NCBI GenBank assembly: GCA_009761415.1
Contig: QUOL01000016.1
Coordinates: forward strand, 372,001-436,000
Direction of reading: 5' to 3'
From: Sarcomyxa edulis
Lineage: Eukaryota > Basidiomycota > Agaricomycetes > Agaricales > Mycenaceae
DNA: 64,000 nucleotides
How positions within the stretch are numbered: the first letter of the stretch is position 1; each line of letters begins with the position of its first letter. The position numbers and the translations under genes are program-made. The notes beneath the pieces are model-generated. The model made no database searches. It saw only the letters and a program-made list of their open reading frames with translations, and had not been told where the DNA came from. Of the stretch, positions 10,390 through 24,500 are shown piece by piece.

Positions 10390-13300
10390 ATGTCGTTATC
10401 GCCTCAGCCTGAGGCCGCGTACATATCTCTCGATACCCCACCTCCATCTCCAAATGATTATATATCTGTCGACAGTCCAAGAGCCAAGTCGGGTCTTTTA
10501 TCGAGCATGGCTTTTGCTCCAACTCCTACCAGATTGACCAGACGAGCAAAACCTGTAGCACTAAAGAAACGAAAGCGCGTCATCAGTCCTAGTCCTCAAA
10601 AAGAAGAGACAGTCATTGAAAATACCGGTTTGGACGATGGAATTTCTCAGGGACTTGGATCTGATGATGAATTCTGGGGTGCTGGCGATGATGGAACTGA
10701 AAGAAATGACATACTGGTGGAAGACTCTGGAAATGTTCCCGAGAATATCGAAAGCTATGATAGCTATGTTGATGCAGTTTTAGCTGGCGAGGCAATGTTC
10801 TATCAGATCTCAAAATCTCTGTTTCTCGTGAATGGCTGGGACAGTAGATCTACGACCAGTACGGTAAGCAGACTTCATGGCCTATCGACGTGTAGACTTA
10901 CTGAATTATATACAGAGAATTTGGTATCACCTCCAGACCGTTAAGATTGGTGAAGAAGTGGTCATTGTGTGTTTATGTCCTCGTGCCAGTCCAGATTCTA
11001 CGTGCATGCATGTACAGTTCCTGCATGAGTATCGTGGCGAGAGATTTCCAGATGATGGCACTTTCAATGAGGGTACGTTGATCATTATGCGGTGACACCG
11101 TTACTATCAAATTAATTCCTACAATTTAAGACTACGAGACACCTATCTGCTTCTCGCGTCAACTCAGCACTGATATCGATGAACCCCAATATATAACCCA
11201 TTTCTCTGTACCCTCTCCAAGACAACGTTCACTTGTGAGCCGTGCCGTTGTGAGCCACGATGGAAATGATGCAGGGAGTGGTGAATGGATCTGTAGCAAA
11301 GACCAGAGCCGTAACTGCGCACATATCACGAATGCCCGGCATTGGTTGCAGAAACTAGTGAAAGAGGATCCAGATGCACGCGATGAGAATGCTGGTGGTG
11401 AGGGAACCGAGCCCGTCAATTATCGAGGTATGCAGACCCAATTAATCCTGTCGACTCCCAATGTTGAATTTCTCATAGTACCCCGTGTCCGTCGTGTTGC
11501 CCGAGGCGAGAGTGCTGTTTCATACCAAAGCATTCCTCCACCTATTTGGGCGACTCTTCCAAGTGATCCTGTAGCAGCACGGATACTACCCTTACAATCA
11601 GCTCCAGTACTCATCTCGTTGACACCAAACGCGTCGTGCTGCTGTACCATACCCCGTCAAATATATACAGAGGCAGCACCCAAACAGCAACGTGGATGCA
11701 CCGTCTACACACTTGCATGTTCTTATGACAGTGTCATCGAATTGCAAGATTGTACCATATGCTCCCGCCGCTTTGTTGGACCCGATTGTCGTGAGCTTGG
11801 ACTATTCAACTTCAACAACCGCATTCTATTCACGCATGATCTACTGGACGAATACACTAGTGCCTATACTACATCAGAAACACCCTTTGTATCCTGGGTG
11901 GCTGTTGTCTCTCGACGCTATGAAGGCCATCAGTCAAAAGCCTCGTTTGTTAGCGAACAAATGTTTCGTTCAGTTTGGTTTGCATATGTGAGGCTACAGA
12001 GCCTCGATGGTGATATGAGCTGTCCGGCATGTGGACCCTCACCAGAAAATACAATCTGGGACGGCGTAACATTGGCCTTCAACCGGAAACATCTCCTGCC
12101 TTCTCTCGATCCACCTACTACGACCCACGTTAACTCGGTCTCTCGCAATCTTACCCGCTATGTCTGGAGCCAACAGCTTTTGCCTATACCACATCTTCGG
12201 AAGCTTATACGAAAGGTTATTGTTGGGCCGTCGCTTATTTTGCAAGAACAACAATCTAGCCTACATAGTGTCAGTGGCTTCGTTGCACAGCTTACGACGG
12301 CTCAAGAAGATGATCTCGAGCTTGAGGACAACAGCTCTATGGAGGAACTTGAAGAAGACGATGGAGAAGAAAGTTCCCTTGTTGTTCCAGCATCCGCTCC
12401 CGATAGCCAGCGTCTTACGAAGCAGAAACAAAGAGAAGAGGCTCAGAAACGGGCAGCCGCCAAAAAAAAGGAAGAAACACGCAGAAAAGCAGCACAGGCT
12501 ATCATGGACCGCGTGGAAGCAATACCCGGACTATCTTCTGCACTTACGGAGGTCAACACAGGATTGGGGGCGCTGTTTGCAGAGCAATTTGGTATGGGGG
12601 CATTAGCTATCAGGCGACAGGCGCATCCAGTCTACCACCGGCTTTTAGTTCAGGTATGTTGTACATTGTTCATATTGTATTGTGCAGAGTTTGTAACAAT
12701 GCCGATGTCTCTAGATCAGTGCGGAAGAATCAGTCCTTCAAATGACGACACGACCCGCTCTGCACGATCTAAAAATGTTTCTTGACCATCCCACGTCAGA
12801 AAACTCATCCCGCCTAGTCACAATACCAGCTCTTCACGACGTCTTACAGCATGAATGGTCTTTGATGGGACATCATTCCAGTGCTATGTGGAAGATTTGC
12901 GAATGGATTTATGAACGGGGTCAAAGGGTATTGGATAAGTTGACCGTTCACCCTGCTCTGGTGCATAATGTGAAAGAGCAAGAGAACACAGCAGATTGGA
13001 TGAATGTACGAAGCATGATTATATCTATTCAGTAAATCGGACTAATCTCCTGGCATGGCAATCTAGACAGGGTGCTGTTATAGCTTGCCTCAGATCCGCC
13101 ATCGACCAAAATATCCCGGACTGAAGCACGATGTTCGAGGAGAGGTTGGCGGTAATCGGGGTGCTAAATGCTCAAAATTCTATTCTCAGTATGGTGAGCA
13201 GCGATTGACCGGAGGGATCATGTGCGTGTGGTGCACACATAGCATCTGCTATGGATTTCATTGCATTCCCCGCGGAGAGGGCCGAAACGATGTGTTTTCC

Positions 13301-13672
13301 GCCATTGTGACGAGATGGAAGGAACCACCCAAGCGAATCATTTATGATTTCGCGTGCGCTCTTGGGCCTTACTGCATGATCCGAGAGCCCGACTTCTTTG
13401 CAGATACCTTATTCTTGATTGACGCATTTCATGCCAAGGGCCACACCAAATGTTCGCCAGCTGCATTTCTCACAGCATACTCAAACATCGACCCTCGTTT
13501 GGCTCATATCAATTCGAGTGCAGCAGAATGTGGAAACGGAGGCATCAAACGGATTCGTAAATCTGTCAGTTATATGTCTCAAGACCGGGCCATAGTGTAC
13601 ACGAAGGTTTTTGTGTCAATTTGGAACCGCCATAGGATTAGGAAAATGCTGAACGATGGTACAAGTAGGTAA
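10390..13672 (+). CDS. KDZ-family transposase with cysteine clusters, 1016 residues
   Basis: Exons 10390-10863, 10916-11072, 11131-12653, 12715-13005 and 13067-13672 join with all phases consistent. The N terminus is acidic and disordered. Two C-x-C...C-x-H clusters resembling SWIM zinc fingers follow (CLCP...CMH near 10975-11025; C...C-x-H near 11283-11325). Next come a cysteine-cluster domain (CTICSRRFVGPDC and CPAC, 11755-12032), an acidic and Lys/Arg-rich linker, and a C-terminal KDZ RNase-H-like core. The core shows IYDFAC (13343), FLIDAFHAKGHTKC (13411) and NSSAAECGNGG (13513), the pattern I associate with the D/D/E residues of KDZ transposases of the HMGXB3/CxC-type branch. It would cut and join the element ends. 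The subtype number of the Cys cluster is uncertain. Confidence 0.82.
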
Positions 13673-13705
13673 ATAATAGCTATGCAGGAATGCTACTGTG
13701 TGCGA

Positions 13706-14232
13706 TCATCGTGTATAATGAGCAGGGACTGGTATGGGAACACAGCCCGGACGTGAGTTGATCGAGGTATGAAGCTCACGTATGAGAGAAGATATTCCCC
13801 AACATTCCTCATCGCGCAGATCCCACGGACGATAAATAAGAAAGCCGCGGGGAAGAAAGTATTCTGGTCCCCGGACATTCGCAGGGGTCCAACCCAAAAT
13901 GAGCGGGTCATACACAATGTAGCCTTGGGTATCGGGCTCCATGGCATCCCAAAGGTCTTCCTGAGCATAAAGCTCAATCCAGTTGGCATAATATCGAACA
14001 CGATGTGAAATAGGTCCGTCGGAACGAGTATCCTGGCAATAGATGAGTATGTACTGCACAGAACAGGATAGTAGACAGAACGTACGGGTATATAAACATA
14101 GATTTTGATGGATGGAAGAGCAAGGCATGCGGGCTCAAGACACGCAGGCGAGTCACAGACTCCCTAGAAAGACAAAAACAAAGTCAGAGTGACTCCTGTA
14201 CCCATGAAAAGGGGACGTACTATATCGTGCAT
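13706..14232 (-). CDS. Unknown small cargo protein, 138 residues
   Basis: Three exons fit: 14232-14221 (only four codons, MHDI), 14163-14086 and 14032-13706, all in phase 0. The protein is rich in Trp, Tyr and Pro (for example YYANWIELYAQEDLWDAMEP) and looks like a compact globular domain without signal or membrane segments. The family is not recognised. The very short first exon makes the start uncertain. It converges on the transposase gene and lies just inside the right array. Confidence 0.55.
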
Positions 14233-14259
14233 AGTGAAGTAAGTAATTTGCCCAGTAGC

Positions 14260-15490
14260 GGGGAAAATTTACGGAGTCGGTCAGTGATCGGGTATGGTGA
14301 CCAACGACCATTGACACGTCACACCAAGGAGTCTGACAATAGACGAAACAAGGTAATATATAATGGAGACCCACCATATGTTTGTGACCAACAATATGCT
14401 TACTTAGTGAGAGGGCCATTTGGGCTGCAAACCTTCAGCTGGTTGAGTCTCACTATAACGGTGACAAAAAGTATACAGTGAGAACGCACCATATACATGA
14501 GACCACGTAATATGGAAGGTGACAGCCATATTAGAAAAAGAAATAGTGGGCTTGAACTACAGCGCAAACAAGGTCCAAGTATGGGATGGATCTACCATAA
14601 CAGGTGAGAAACGGTGAAGTTTGGACGTTAGAAATAGCTATGGTAACAACTCACCATGACACGCTATGTATAGCGTAGACGCACGTAGGACCAAAGAATA
14701 GATCTGGCTGAAATGAGCCATCTATAGCGAGATCGGAAGATATGGTGAAAGCAAACCATACTCAGGCATCCGAGAGATATAGTAAGACTTCACCATGCCG
14801 CGAGACTGGGAGATATGGTAGGTATCCACCATAGCAATGAGACGACGAGAAGATATAGTGGAAAGCGAGCCATAACCACAAGATCGAGAGATATAGTGGG
14901 AATTCATCATAGACGCGAGACTGGGGGATATGGTGGAGGTCAATTATAGCCGCAAAACTAGAAGATATGGCGAAGACAAACCATAACTACGTGACCAAGA
15001 CATATGGTGAGGATTGACCATAGCCGCGAGACTGGGAGATACGGTGGATATTGGGCATAGCCATGAGACTGGAAGGTATGGTGAAAGCGAGCCATAACCA
15101 CAAGATCGAGAGATATAGTGGGAATTCATCATAGACGCGAGACTGGGGGATATGGTGGAAGTTGATTATAGCCGCGAAACTAGAAGATATAGCGAAAACA
15201 AACCATAACTACATGACCAAGAGATATGGTGAGGATTGACCATAGCCGCGAGACCACCGTGCCGCGAGACTGGGAGATATGGTAGGTATCCACCATAGCA
15301 ATGAGACGACGAGAAGATATAGTGGAAAGCGAGCCATAACCACAAGATCGAGAGATATAGTGGGAATCCATCATAGACGCGAGACTGGGGGATATGGTGG
15401 AGGACCACTCTATCAGCTGAGATGGACCCTATAGTCAGCACCTACCATAACGCTCTGACAACATGAAGACTAAGTATGGTAGCTCTCGAC
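14260..15490. repeat. Right subterminal array of short inverted motifs
   Basis: Many copies of GATATGGTG or GATATAGTG alternate with CCATA at about 30-base spacing, with spacers such as GCCGCGAGACTGG. A higher-order unit of roughly 230 bp recurs: about 14860-15050, 15085-15270 and 15325-15400 share long near-identical stretches. The core motif is the same as in the left array but the spacer sequence is unrelated, so the motif rather than a recent copy is what is conserved. Frames in this stretch are repeat by-products. Confidence 0.8.
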
Positions 15491-15594
15491 TGTATTTGCC
15501 GCTCAGCCATGAAGGGGACATTATGGTCATCATAAGCTATACTTGTTGAAGTCCAGCGGGCGGGACTGATGCTGAGTGCAAGTACGTGCTCGAC

Positions 15595-15647
15595 TTTGGG
15601 TGTAGGGACGTGTTTGTTATGACGGCCTGACACTTGCGACCTAGCCC
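15595..15647 (-). repeat. Right terminal inverted repeat
   Basis: Reverse complement partner of 1691-1743 with 11 mismatches in 53 bases. Mismatches cluster in the outer half (positions 1-21 of the repeat); the inner half is nearly perfect. Confidence 0.85.
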
Positions 15648-15655
15648 GAGAGCAG
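15648..15655. repeat. Right target-site duplication
   Basis: GAGAGCAG, the partner of 1683-1690, directly followed by the displaced end of the host exon. Confidence 0.85.
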
Positions 15656-15720
15656 AAAGACAGAAATTATTGGACAAACAGCTCGAAGACGAGAAAAACA
15701 GGCCTCGACGTCTTGTTTGA
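15656..15720 (+). pseudogene. Displaced 3' end of the interrupted membrane protein gene
   Basis: Read after 1690, this stretch continues the host frame for 21 codons to a TGA at 15718-15720. It encodes a charged helix (RQKLLDKQLEDEKNRPRRLV). It has no start or promoter of its own now. The 290 bases after it (15721-16012) are probably the original 3' UTR and the tail of the convergent transporter gene; no other gene is seen there. Confidence 0.8.
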
Positions 15721-16012
15721 AGATTTTGAACTTCTGCATCTCATCTCATCTTCTTTCTTGAAGGGTGTATATTTAATATCATTGGACACATACAGTTGTA
15801 CGCTCTCTACATACCTCTCATTCCCGTTCTCAAGCTCTCCTCATGGACTCTATCATCGTGATCATTCGTATCAATGCATTTTGATTCCTCTCTGAGACAG
15901 TGTGACACATTCATACACCCGCATGATAGAAGAAATTCCAAGATGTTACAACACGGATGAGCAATCGACCACTTGCTATCCGTAAACGAGTCCCCTAGTC
16001 CAATCGGTACCC

Positions 16013-17898
16013 CTAGACGGTACTGATGGTCCTACCGTCCTGCTCTCCGCGCCGATTTTGCACGTAGTCTGGTATCTCCGGATTGACCGCACCTTGTTCT
16101 TCAGCTAGTGATGGGCAAGACGGAGATTAGTGGATGGAGAGACAATGACGATCATATGGCGACTCACGCGCGGCAGACCAAAAGTATATAATTAGACCCA
16201 GGATTACCACAGCAAATGCAACGAAGTAGAGCCAGAATGGGGAGTAATGCTGATGGTCGGTAGGATTAGTTTCCCGGGAACATGCGTAGGATGATAATCA
16301 AACGGAATACGCACGAAGAGGAACAGACCTATAATACAATGTTTGAGCACGAGAGATGACGATGGAATAGTCTGGGATCATTTCTCACCGAACAATAATC
16401 CATAGAAATCACTGGACAGAAGACTCAAATTGTAGTATGTCGACGATGCCATTCGATACAAGAGCGGCGCGACAGTATATAAAATGAACATAGCTGATAA
16501 AACGAAATCACCAATTAGCTCGACGAACCGACGAAGAAGATGAATATACGTACAAGCGGTATAAGCTATTAGTATCCCGACTATTGAGTGATTGGTCAGA
16601 TAAGCAAAGATACAGAGAGAAGAAAGAGGAAACAAGGCGCACTAGTAGCACCATTCCAGGTTGCAGTCTTCATGTCATTATGCTCCAAGCCAGCAGCCTG
16701 TGCTCCACAGATGAGGAATCCCCACATTCCAAGTTGGCCAACGACTTCGTAAAGAGGTCGTCTCCGGACGAGGAACTCTTCAGTGGCGTTGGCTGTGGAC
16801 GTAGGAACATGAGCGGCGTTGATAATGATTCAAAGGAAGTAGACGCACTGAATCCATAGAGCGTCGCACCTGCGATCATGAAGCCATCGCCTTTGGCTCT
16901 GGCGATCGCAGTCCATGACTTGTCGGTGAGATGGTCAGAGCCAACGAGCATGCCCAGTCCACCGATGCAAATGAGAACACCCTTCGGGGACATCTTTGAG
17001 TATGAAGATAACTATATGAAGATAGACAGAAATATTACTAACGAGGATTTGCGTCCAATGGTATCTAGGACGCATGTAGACCCACGAGAAGGCCATACAC
17101 ACTGGAATAGCCCATCTAGAGTGAAGAGGATTTAATTGTTGACATAACATACGAGGAGTGCTGATACATACGCGTCGAGCAGCATGCAAGAAAGAAGATC
17201 TGTATAGTCGTAGGCCTTTGAAGTCATATTTAGCTGAGGTCCTACGGACAGACGAGAATAACAATATACGCACTTTGATGACAAGGAAGTTTCCTTCTAC
17301 ATCACACGCTGCTAAGATGATGTCTGGGTATTTGTGGTCAGTGATATGAAACATGACGGCACTAGAGTAAGTGCTCACATTTCCACCCATCGCGAAGAAT
17401 CATGCGTGCCCATCCTTTGAATCCGTCTTCGTGATGATAAGAACTTGAATGAATGTATCTCAGGTCAGAGAGAATACGGCTTACATTGGTAGATCGTGTA
17501 TGGCGTGTATATCAAAAATAGAGAGAGATATCTAGATGAGAATAATCAAAGTAAATCCACTGACAGTATTCGCTGATCCGCACTTACAAAAAGAAAGTCT
17601 GCGTGGTTGGCAATACCCAGTTCCTCGAAACCAATTCCGTCGTCGTAACATTTGTGCATGTAATGCACAACGAGACGACTTGCCCTGCTAATAAGGACAG
17701 TACGAATCGTTTCGTCCAGACACTCTTCATGCGATGCTTGAAGCTGCTCGCAAATGCTCCGACGGAGGTATATTGGATTTTGGGACGTTTGGACTCGCTC
17801 CAGAGAGCCGCGTATAGCGTCTCGACCTGGGGTTCGTCTACATACCCTTTCTTGATATCGTCGATATCATCGTGGTCGTGGTTCATACTCGTAGACAT
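16013..17898 (-). CDS. SLC35F-type (DUF914) multi-pass membrane transporter
   Basis: About a dozen short exons join in phase from MSTSMNHD (17898) to the TAG at 16013-16015, roughly 400 residues. Recognisable family blocks in order are GQVVSLCITCTNVTTTELV, LPTTQTFFLYLSLF, YGFKGWARMILRDGW, DVEGNFLVIKAYDYT, LLDAWAIP, AKGDGFMIAGATLYGFTNA, EEFLVRRRPLYEVVGQLGMW and SSDFYGLLFGLFLF. These are spread over about ten hydrophobic segments, as in the drug/metabolite-transporter superfamily. SLC35F proteins are membrane carriers whose substrates are mostly unproven. The N and C tails are hydrophilic, as expected for cytosolic ends. It is convergent with the transposon-split gene and divergent from U2AF. 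Confidence 0.82.
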
Positions 17899-19040
17899 GA
17901 TACGATAGCTTGATATGAGACGTAAGTGGAAAAGAAGATCAGGACGTATGTTGGGACTCACCCCGAGTTATATACAGTCAAGTAAGGGACCTAGACAGGT
18001 GTCAAGGGCCACTGTATAATTCAAGGAAAACGCGAAAGGCAAGCCAGCCCGACCTGCACACTTCAGACTTTAGATCTAAAAATTTGCAGAGATCTAAATA
18101 GGCACACTCGATCACCTCCGCGATCAAATCTAAACTCAGCGGCTCGACTTTCCTCATCTTCAAGAGTCCAAAGTACTTAGACGTGAGTCCTCCATTAGTT
18201 TAAGCAAAATGTCTACGTATGATAGCGCACATTCAAACTGAAGAGACACCAAAAGCCCGGGGAAGTTCTTACCCGCGAAGAACCACGAATTTGATAGAAC
18301 TCGTGTATAGCACATGGACGCATAACTTTCTGCCACCAGCAGCTATCTAGACCGGCCGTCGGGCAGCGGCTAGGTATGGATTGACAGCACATCCCTTTCA
18401 AGGGTAGAATAGTGTATCTGGCGCATATGTACCTTGGTCTAAGACTAGTCGATAAGAGCAGCCACCTTGACGGGTGGCGCGACAGTGCGAACGTCAAACT
18501 TTGGAGTCCGAGAGATACGAGACCTGGGACCAAAACTTGGAGGGAAGCGCTAGCCGAGAGTTACAGGTTACAGCAGCAAGTTTAGGAGATTGACCACAAG
18601 ACGAACACCACAATCAAAAAAACCTGGGCGGTCCGAGTATGACGACAGTGAGTGAGTTGCAGCACGTCGAAGGAATCCAACAGCATGGGGCCACTGAAAA
18701 CCAAAGAGGCTAGTATTCCAGAGAGAAAAGCCTGTTCGCGAAGGTTTGGACATAGAATCTTGAATCGACGGAATTGGGCTCCAAAACGAGGAAGGATTTG
18801 GATCAAGGAATGCTAAAAACTGGCGAAACGATACCCGGAAGACCAGCGAACAACGAGTCGTTTCTGCATACATCGCACAGCTGGATCGAGGTCATATGGC
18901 AGCAAGTAAACGGCAAAAAGAATTCTTGGAAGGTCGGTTTTGTTGGGGGTGGAGATCAACCGTCGGAGCCTGAAAATTTGGACTTGGTTCTTCTTGTAAA
19001 CGTCCTCAACAGCTCAAGCGTATCCCTCAGAATACTAACC
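17899..19040. other. Long divergent promoter region between transporter and U2AF genes
   Basis: Several open frames occur on both strands, but none has splice support, a convincing start or natural composition. A small palindromic stretch AGATCTAAAAATTTGCAGAGATCT lies near 18070-18093. I see no gene here. Confidence 0.5.
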
Positions 19041-21333
<2,293 letters not shown>

Positions 21334-21789
21334 GAATACTAATCCTTCCGGGGTTCTCCAAAAAATTGTTATCCTATTGGCCTTAGGCCCTTTTTTGTGT
21401 TGTATGTCTGTCAGATGGCCACTCTATCGTACCTTATGCGTTTTTCTCCGTTTCGGAACCACAGTGAGAATGCAGGATCTAGTTTCGGACTAAGTGCAAT
21501 CACGACGTATCAACGTCTCGCGAGAAGATATCAGATATGGACTTGTTACTTCTCAAACCTTGCACAGGATCGATCAATATGTCTCATCCTGTAGAACCCC
21601 TTCAACCCCCATGGATTAGCTTTCAGGGCCGGTATCGAACTCAACGAGAGCCCGGATCCCTCATGAAAATGTACCACCATTCTTATTCTCGCAACAACGC
21701 CCCGTTCAAAGCGGCTTTGGGGACTGTTCCTGTCAGACTATACTTTTCCAGCCCTTTTAAAGTCATCCTTAGTCTTGACTACTCTTACC
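21334..21789. other. Intergenic region between U2AF and amidase genes
   Basis: This holds the U2AF 3' UTR and the amidase promoter. No further gene, RNA or repeat is seen. An in-frame ATG pair at 21790 starts the next gene. Confidence 0.5.
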
Positions 21790-24324
21790 ATGATGTGGAA
21801 GAGTCCGTACCAGGCTGTAGTCGACGTCAAGCGTGCAGAACGCGTCCGGGCGCTGTCTGCCGCCGGAACATCTGTCGCTAGCGAGCATGCCGTATTTCTG
21901 AAGGCAACAGGTGAGTGTCTCACGAATTTTTAAACTTATACACCCCGCGGAGTGCATAGTGGGTTGACTAGAGTCTTTTCTGTTTTTGTAGCTTCGGAGA
22001 TTGTTACTCGTATCGGGAATGGGGATTGGACAGCTTCGGAAGTCGTGGAGGCCTACATCGCTCGGGCAGCACTTGCACAAGCCACAACGAACTGTTTGAC
22101 AGAAGGTGCGGAATTTTTGGAAATAGATTCCATCATGATGATCCCGCCGGCAGTTCTACAAGAACACTGACTTGACCCTGTATTCATCAGTTTTGTTCAG
22201 CCAGGCCCGCCGGGAAGCAAAGGCTCTTGACGCTGAATTCGCAACAACGAAACAGCTGCGAGGTCCTCTGCATGGAGTACCTGTCAGCTTCAAGGACCAA
22301 TGTACGTTGTTCATTCTCTGAGAGTACTTTGAATGCCGTACCGATGACGCCCAACAGATGATATAGTCGGCGCTGATACAACTATAGGATTCACCCAATG
22401 GGCAAATAAGCCGGCCACTAAGGATGCAGATGTGCGTCTGGATAATTGAAAGTATCCCGTCTACCTCCTGATAGCAATCCCATCACAATTTAGCTTGTAG
22501 CTCAATTTCGTGCTGCAGGAGCAATCCCAATCACGAAGACGAACGTTCCCCAGACCATGCTAGCATTCGAATGCAGCAATCCCTTGTGGGGTCGTACCAT
22601 CAGCCCGTATAGCCCGTAAGTGTCTAACTTTCCGGATAAATTTGTTTTGATATATCCTCACATACAGCAACCATACCTGCGGCGGATCCTCTGGCGGAGA
22701 AGCAGCACTTCTCGCCATGGATGGCTCTGTGATAGGGCTCGGAAGTGACATCGGCGGGAGTCTTCGTATACCTACTGCTTATTGCGGTATATATTCCCTC
22801 AAACCTGGTTCTGGAAGGATAAGCCGGACTGGTGCCAAAGGTACGACGCTTCATAACCTTTTGTTATCTTGTTGTGGAATGTTAATCGAATCATCAACAG
22901 GTCCGACTCCTGGATTTGAGGGCATCCAAACCGTTGTAGGTCCAATGAGTCGGTACGAGGGTCACCACGATGTATCGAAACGTGTTATTGAACTTCCTCG
23001 CAGCTCCGTCGGTGACTTGGAACTAGCCTGCCGCACCGTCTTTGGTGCTCAAAGTACTAACAACGAGACAGTGCCTCTTCCTTATCGCGAGGTCACGCTA
23101 CCGTCAAAACTCCGATTCGGATACTACACCTCTGGTAATACACTCATCCTCTCTTATCTAGTCAATGGAGATAAGCCCTGACTTGGACCTTTCCAGATCA
23201 CTACGTTAAAGCGTCACCGGCGTGTAAACGTGCAGTCCTTGAAACTGTAGAAGCTCTTCGAAAAGAAGGTCACGAATGTATTGAATTCAAAGTACCCAAT
23301 GGTATGTTTTCCTCTCACCCAGCATTGTCTTTTCTCACATTTGATTGTTCGTCGATGTTCCGGCGGCAGCTTCTCATGCATTTGACCTATTCGTGGCACT
23401 CACGTCTTCGGACGGCTTTGAGACATTGCTTTCACACTTAGGACCTGATCCCAAGGTGAGAACAATGACTTCTTTGTTTGCTTCTCAATTGCCTTATTCT
23501 TATTTCGCAGGAAGAGAGTCTATTCTTGTTAACCTTGGGCCCTAGATTGGGCTGTGAGTGCTTTGGGTCTTTCAATTTACCTTCATTGGGTGTGGCCGTA
23601 ACTTGACTCCCAGGGGTGATTCGCGGCATTGCTGCCTGGATACTGGAGAACGTTCTCCACGACAAATTGTTCGCAGACACTGTGCGAGCCTGCAGGGTAA
23701 AGCCAGTCAGAGAGTATATAAAGTTCACAGCGCAACGAGATCAATATGTCAAGCGTTTTTACGAAGAGGTGCGTGCTTCACCGTCATTGTAGGTCTCAAG
23801 CACCCTTTGAATCCATTTCTCTTCACCAATCTAGGTCTGGACGAAACACGAGTTTGATGGAATTGTTTGCCCAGTCCAAGCTTTACCTCAATTACCGCAT
23901 GGGTAAGTATGCTCGCAAACGCGGTCTTTCGATTGAGCTATCTTTACTGAATATTGATTTGGGTTATAGTGGTTGCTCTAGCTTGTCTTCTCTTGCTAAC
24001 GCTACGATCCTCTACAACGTTGTCGATAGTCCTGCAGGGTGTATACCGGTGACTCACGTAGACCCGGCCATTGACCAGATAACGGACGAATGGCTTCATG
24101 GACCGGGTCTTGGCTCTCCGACAATCGAAGGGAGACTTTACAAAGGAAAAGCTCCGGTCTACGATCCTGTCAAGATGAAGGGTCTTCCTGTTGCTGTGCA
24201 AATCGTTGGCAAACGATGGGAAGAGGAGAAGGTTTTGGCGATGATGCATGTTGTCGACAAGGCCCTAGGGAGAAGGAGAGGGTTTGGCCCTGGGTATTGG
24301 AACGAGGAGAAGGTCATGAGATGA
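21790..24324 (+). CDS. Amidase-signature hydrolase (acetamidase-like), 569 residues
   Basis: Fourteen exons join in phase: 21790-21910, 21992-22105, 22191-22301, 22358-22431, 22494-22615, 22668-22840, 22901-22952, 23004-23134, 23197-23301, 23370-23455, 23511-23553, 23614-23768, 23835-23902, 23970-24324. The amidase signature is complete: the catalytic Lys in GVPVSFKDQ, the Gly/Ser-rich CGGSSGGEAALL block, and GLGSDIGGSLR with the cis-Ser and nucleophile Ser. C-terminal blocks (DPVKMKGLPVAVQIVG) fit fungal acetamidases. It would hydrolyse a small amide to acid and ammonia; the substrate cannot be told from sequence. There is no signal peptide, so it is probably cytosolic. Length is normal for the family. 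Confidence 0.9.
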
Positions 24325-24500
24325 GCGCATGATTTATTTATTTCATCCCTCCCTTCGTATTGCGCTATATTTTAAATGCAGAGTAATCTGACCTGCCAAT
24401 TATTTATCATGTACGTCCTGCTCGACGATCTGCTTTTCGTTGTTCGACCTTTGTGTTATAAATATATAGCCTTAGCATGTTTGTAGCTCCGGAGAAGAGA

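Larger units (their letters stand above)
1691..15647 (+). mobile_element. 13,957 bp KDZ-type DNA transposon with cargo genes and subterminal repeat arrays
   Basis: The ends are defined by 53 bp inverted repeats flanked by an 8 bp target duplication. Removing the element plus one duplication restores an uninterrupted reading frame in the host gene, which fixes the boundaries to the base. Inside, in order: a left array of CACCATA/TAYGGTG motifs, four unknown cargo genes, a tRNA-like sequence and a hairpin, the cysteine-cluster KDZ transposase, one more unknown gene, and a right array of the same core motif in different spacer sequence. The transposase and most cargo frames are open with clean splice sites, so the copy may still be competent. 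No TET/JBP dioxygenase, the usual partner reported for fungal KDZ elements, is encoded in it. Confidence 0.88.

Noticed and set aside
14722..15441. Minus-strand frames with repeated HYISRSCGYG-like peptides
   Set aside because: By-product of the right repeat array, as in the left array.
18213..18873. Minus-strand frames between the transporter and U2AF genes
   Set aside because: Composition is not protein-like, and no splice sites or family motifs are found.
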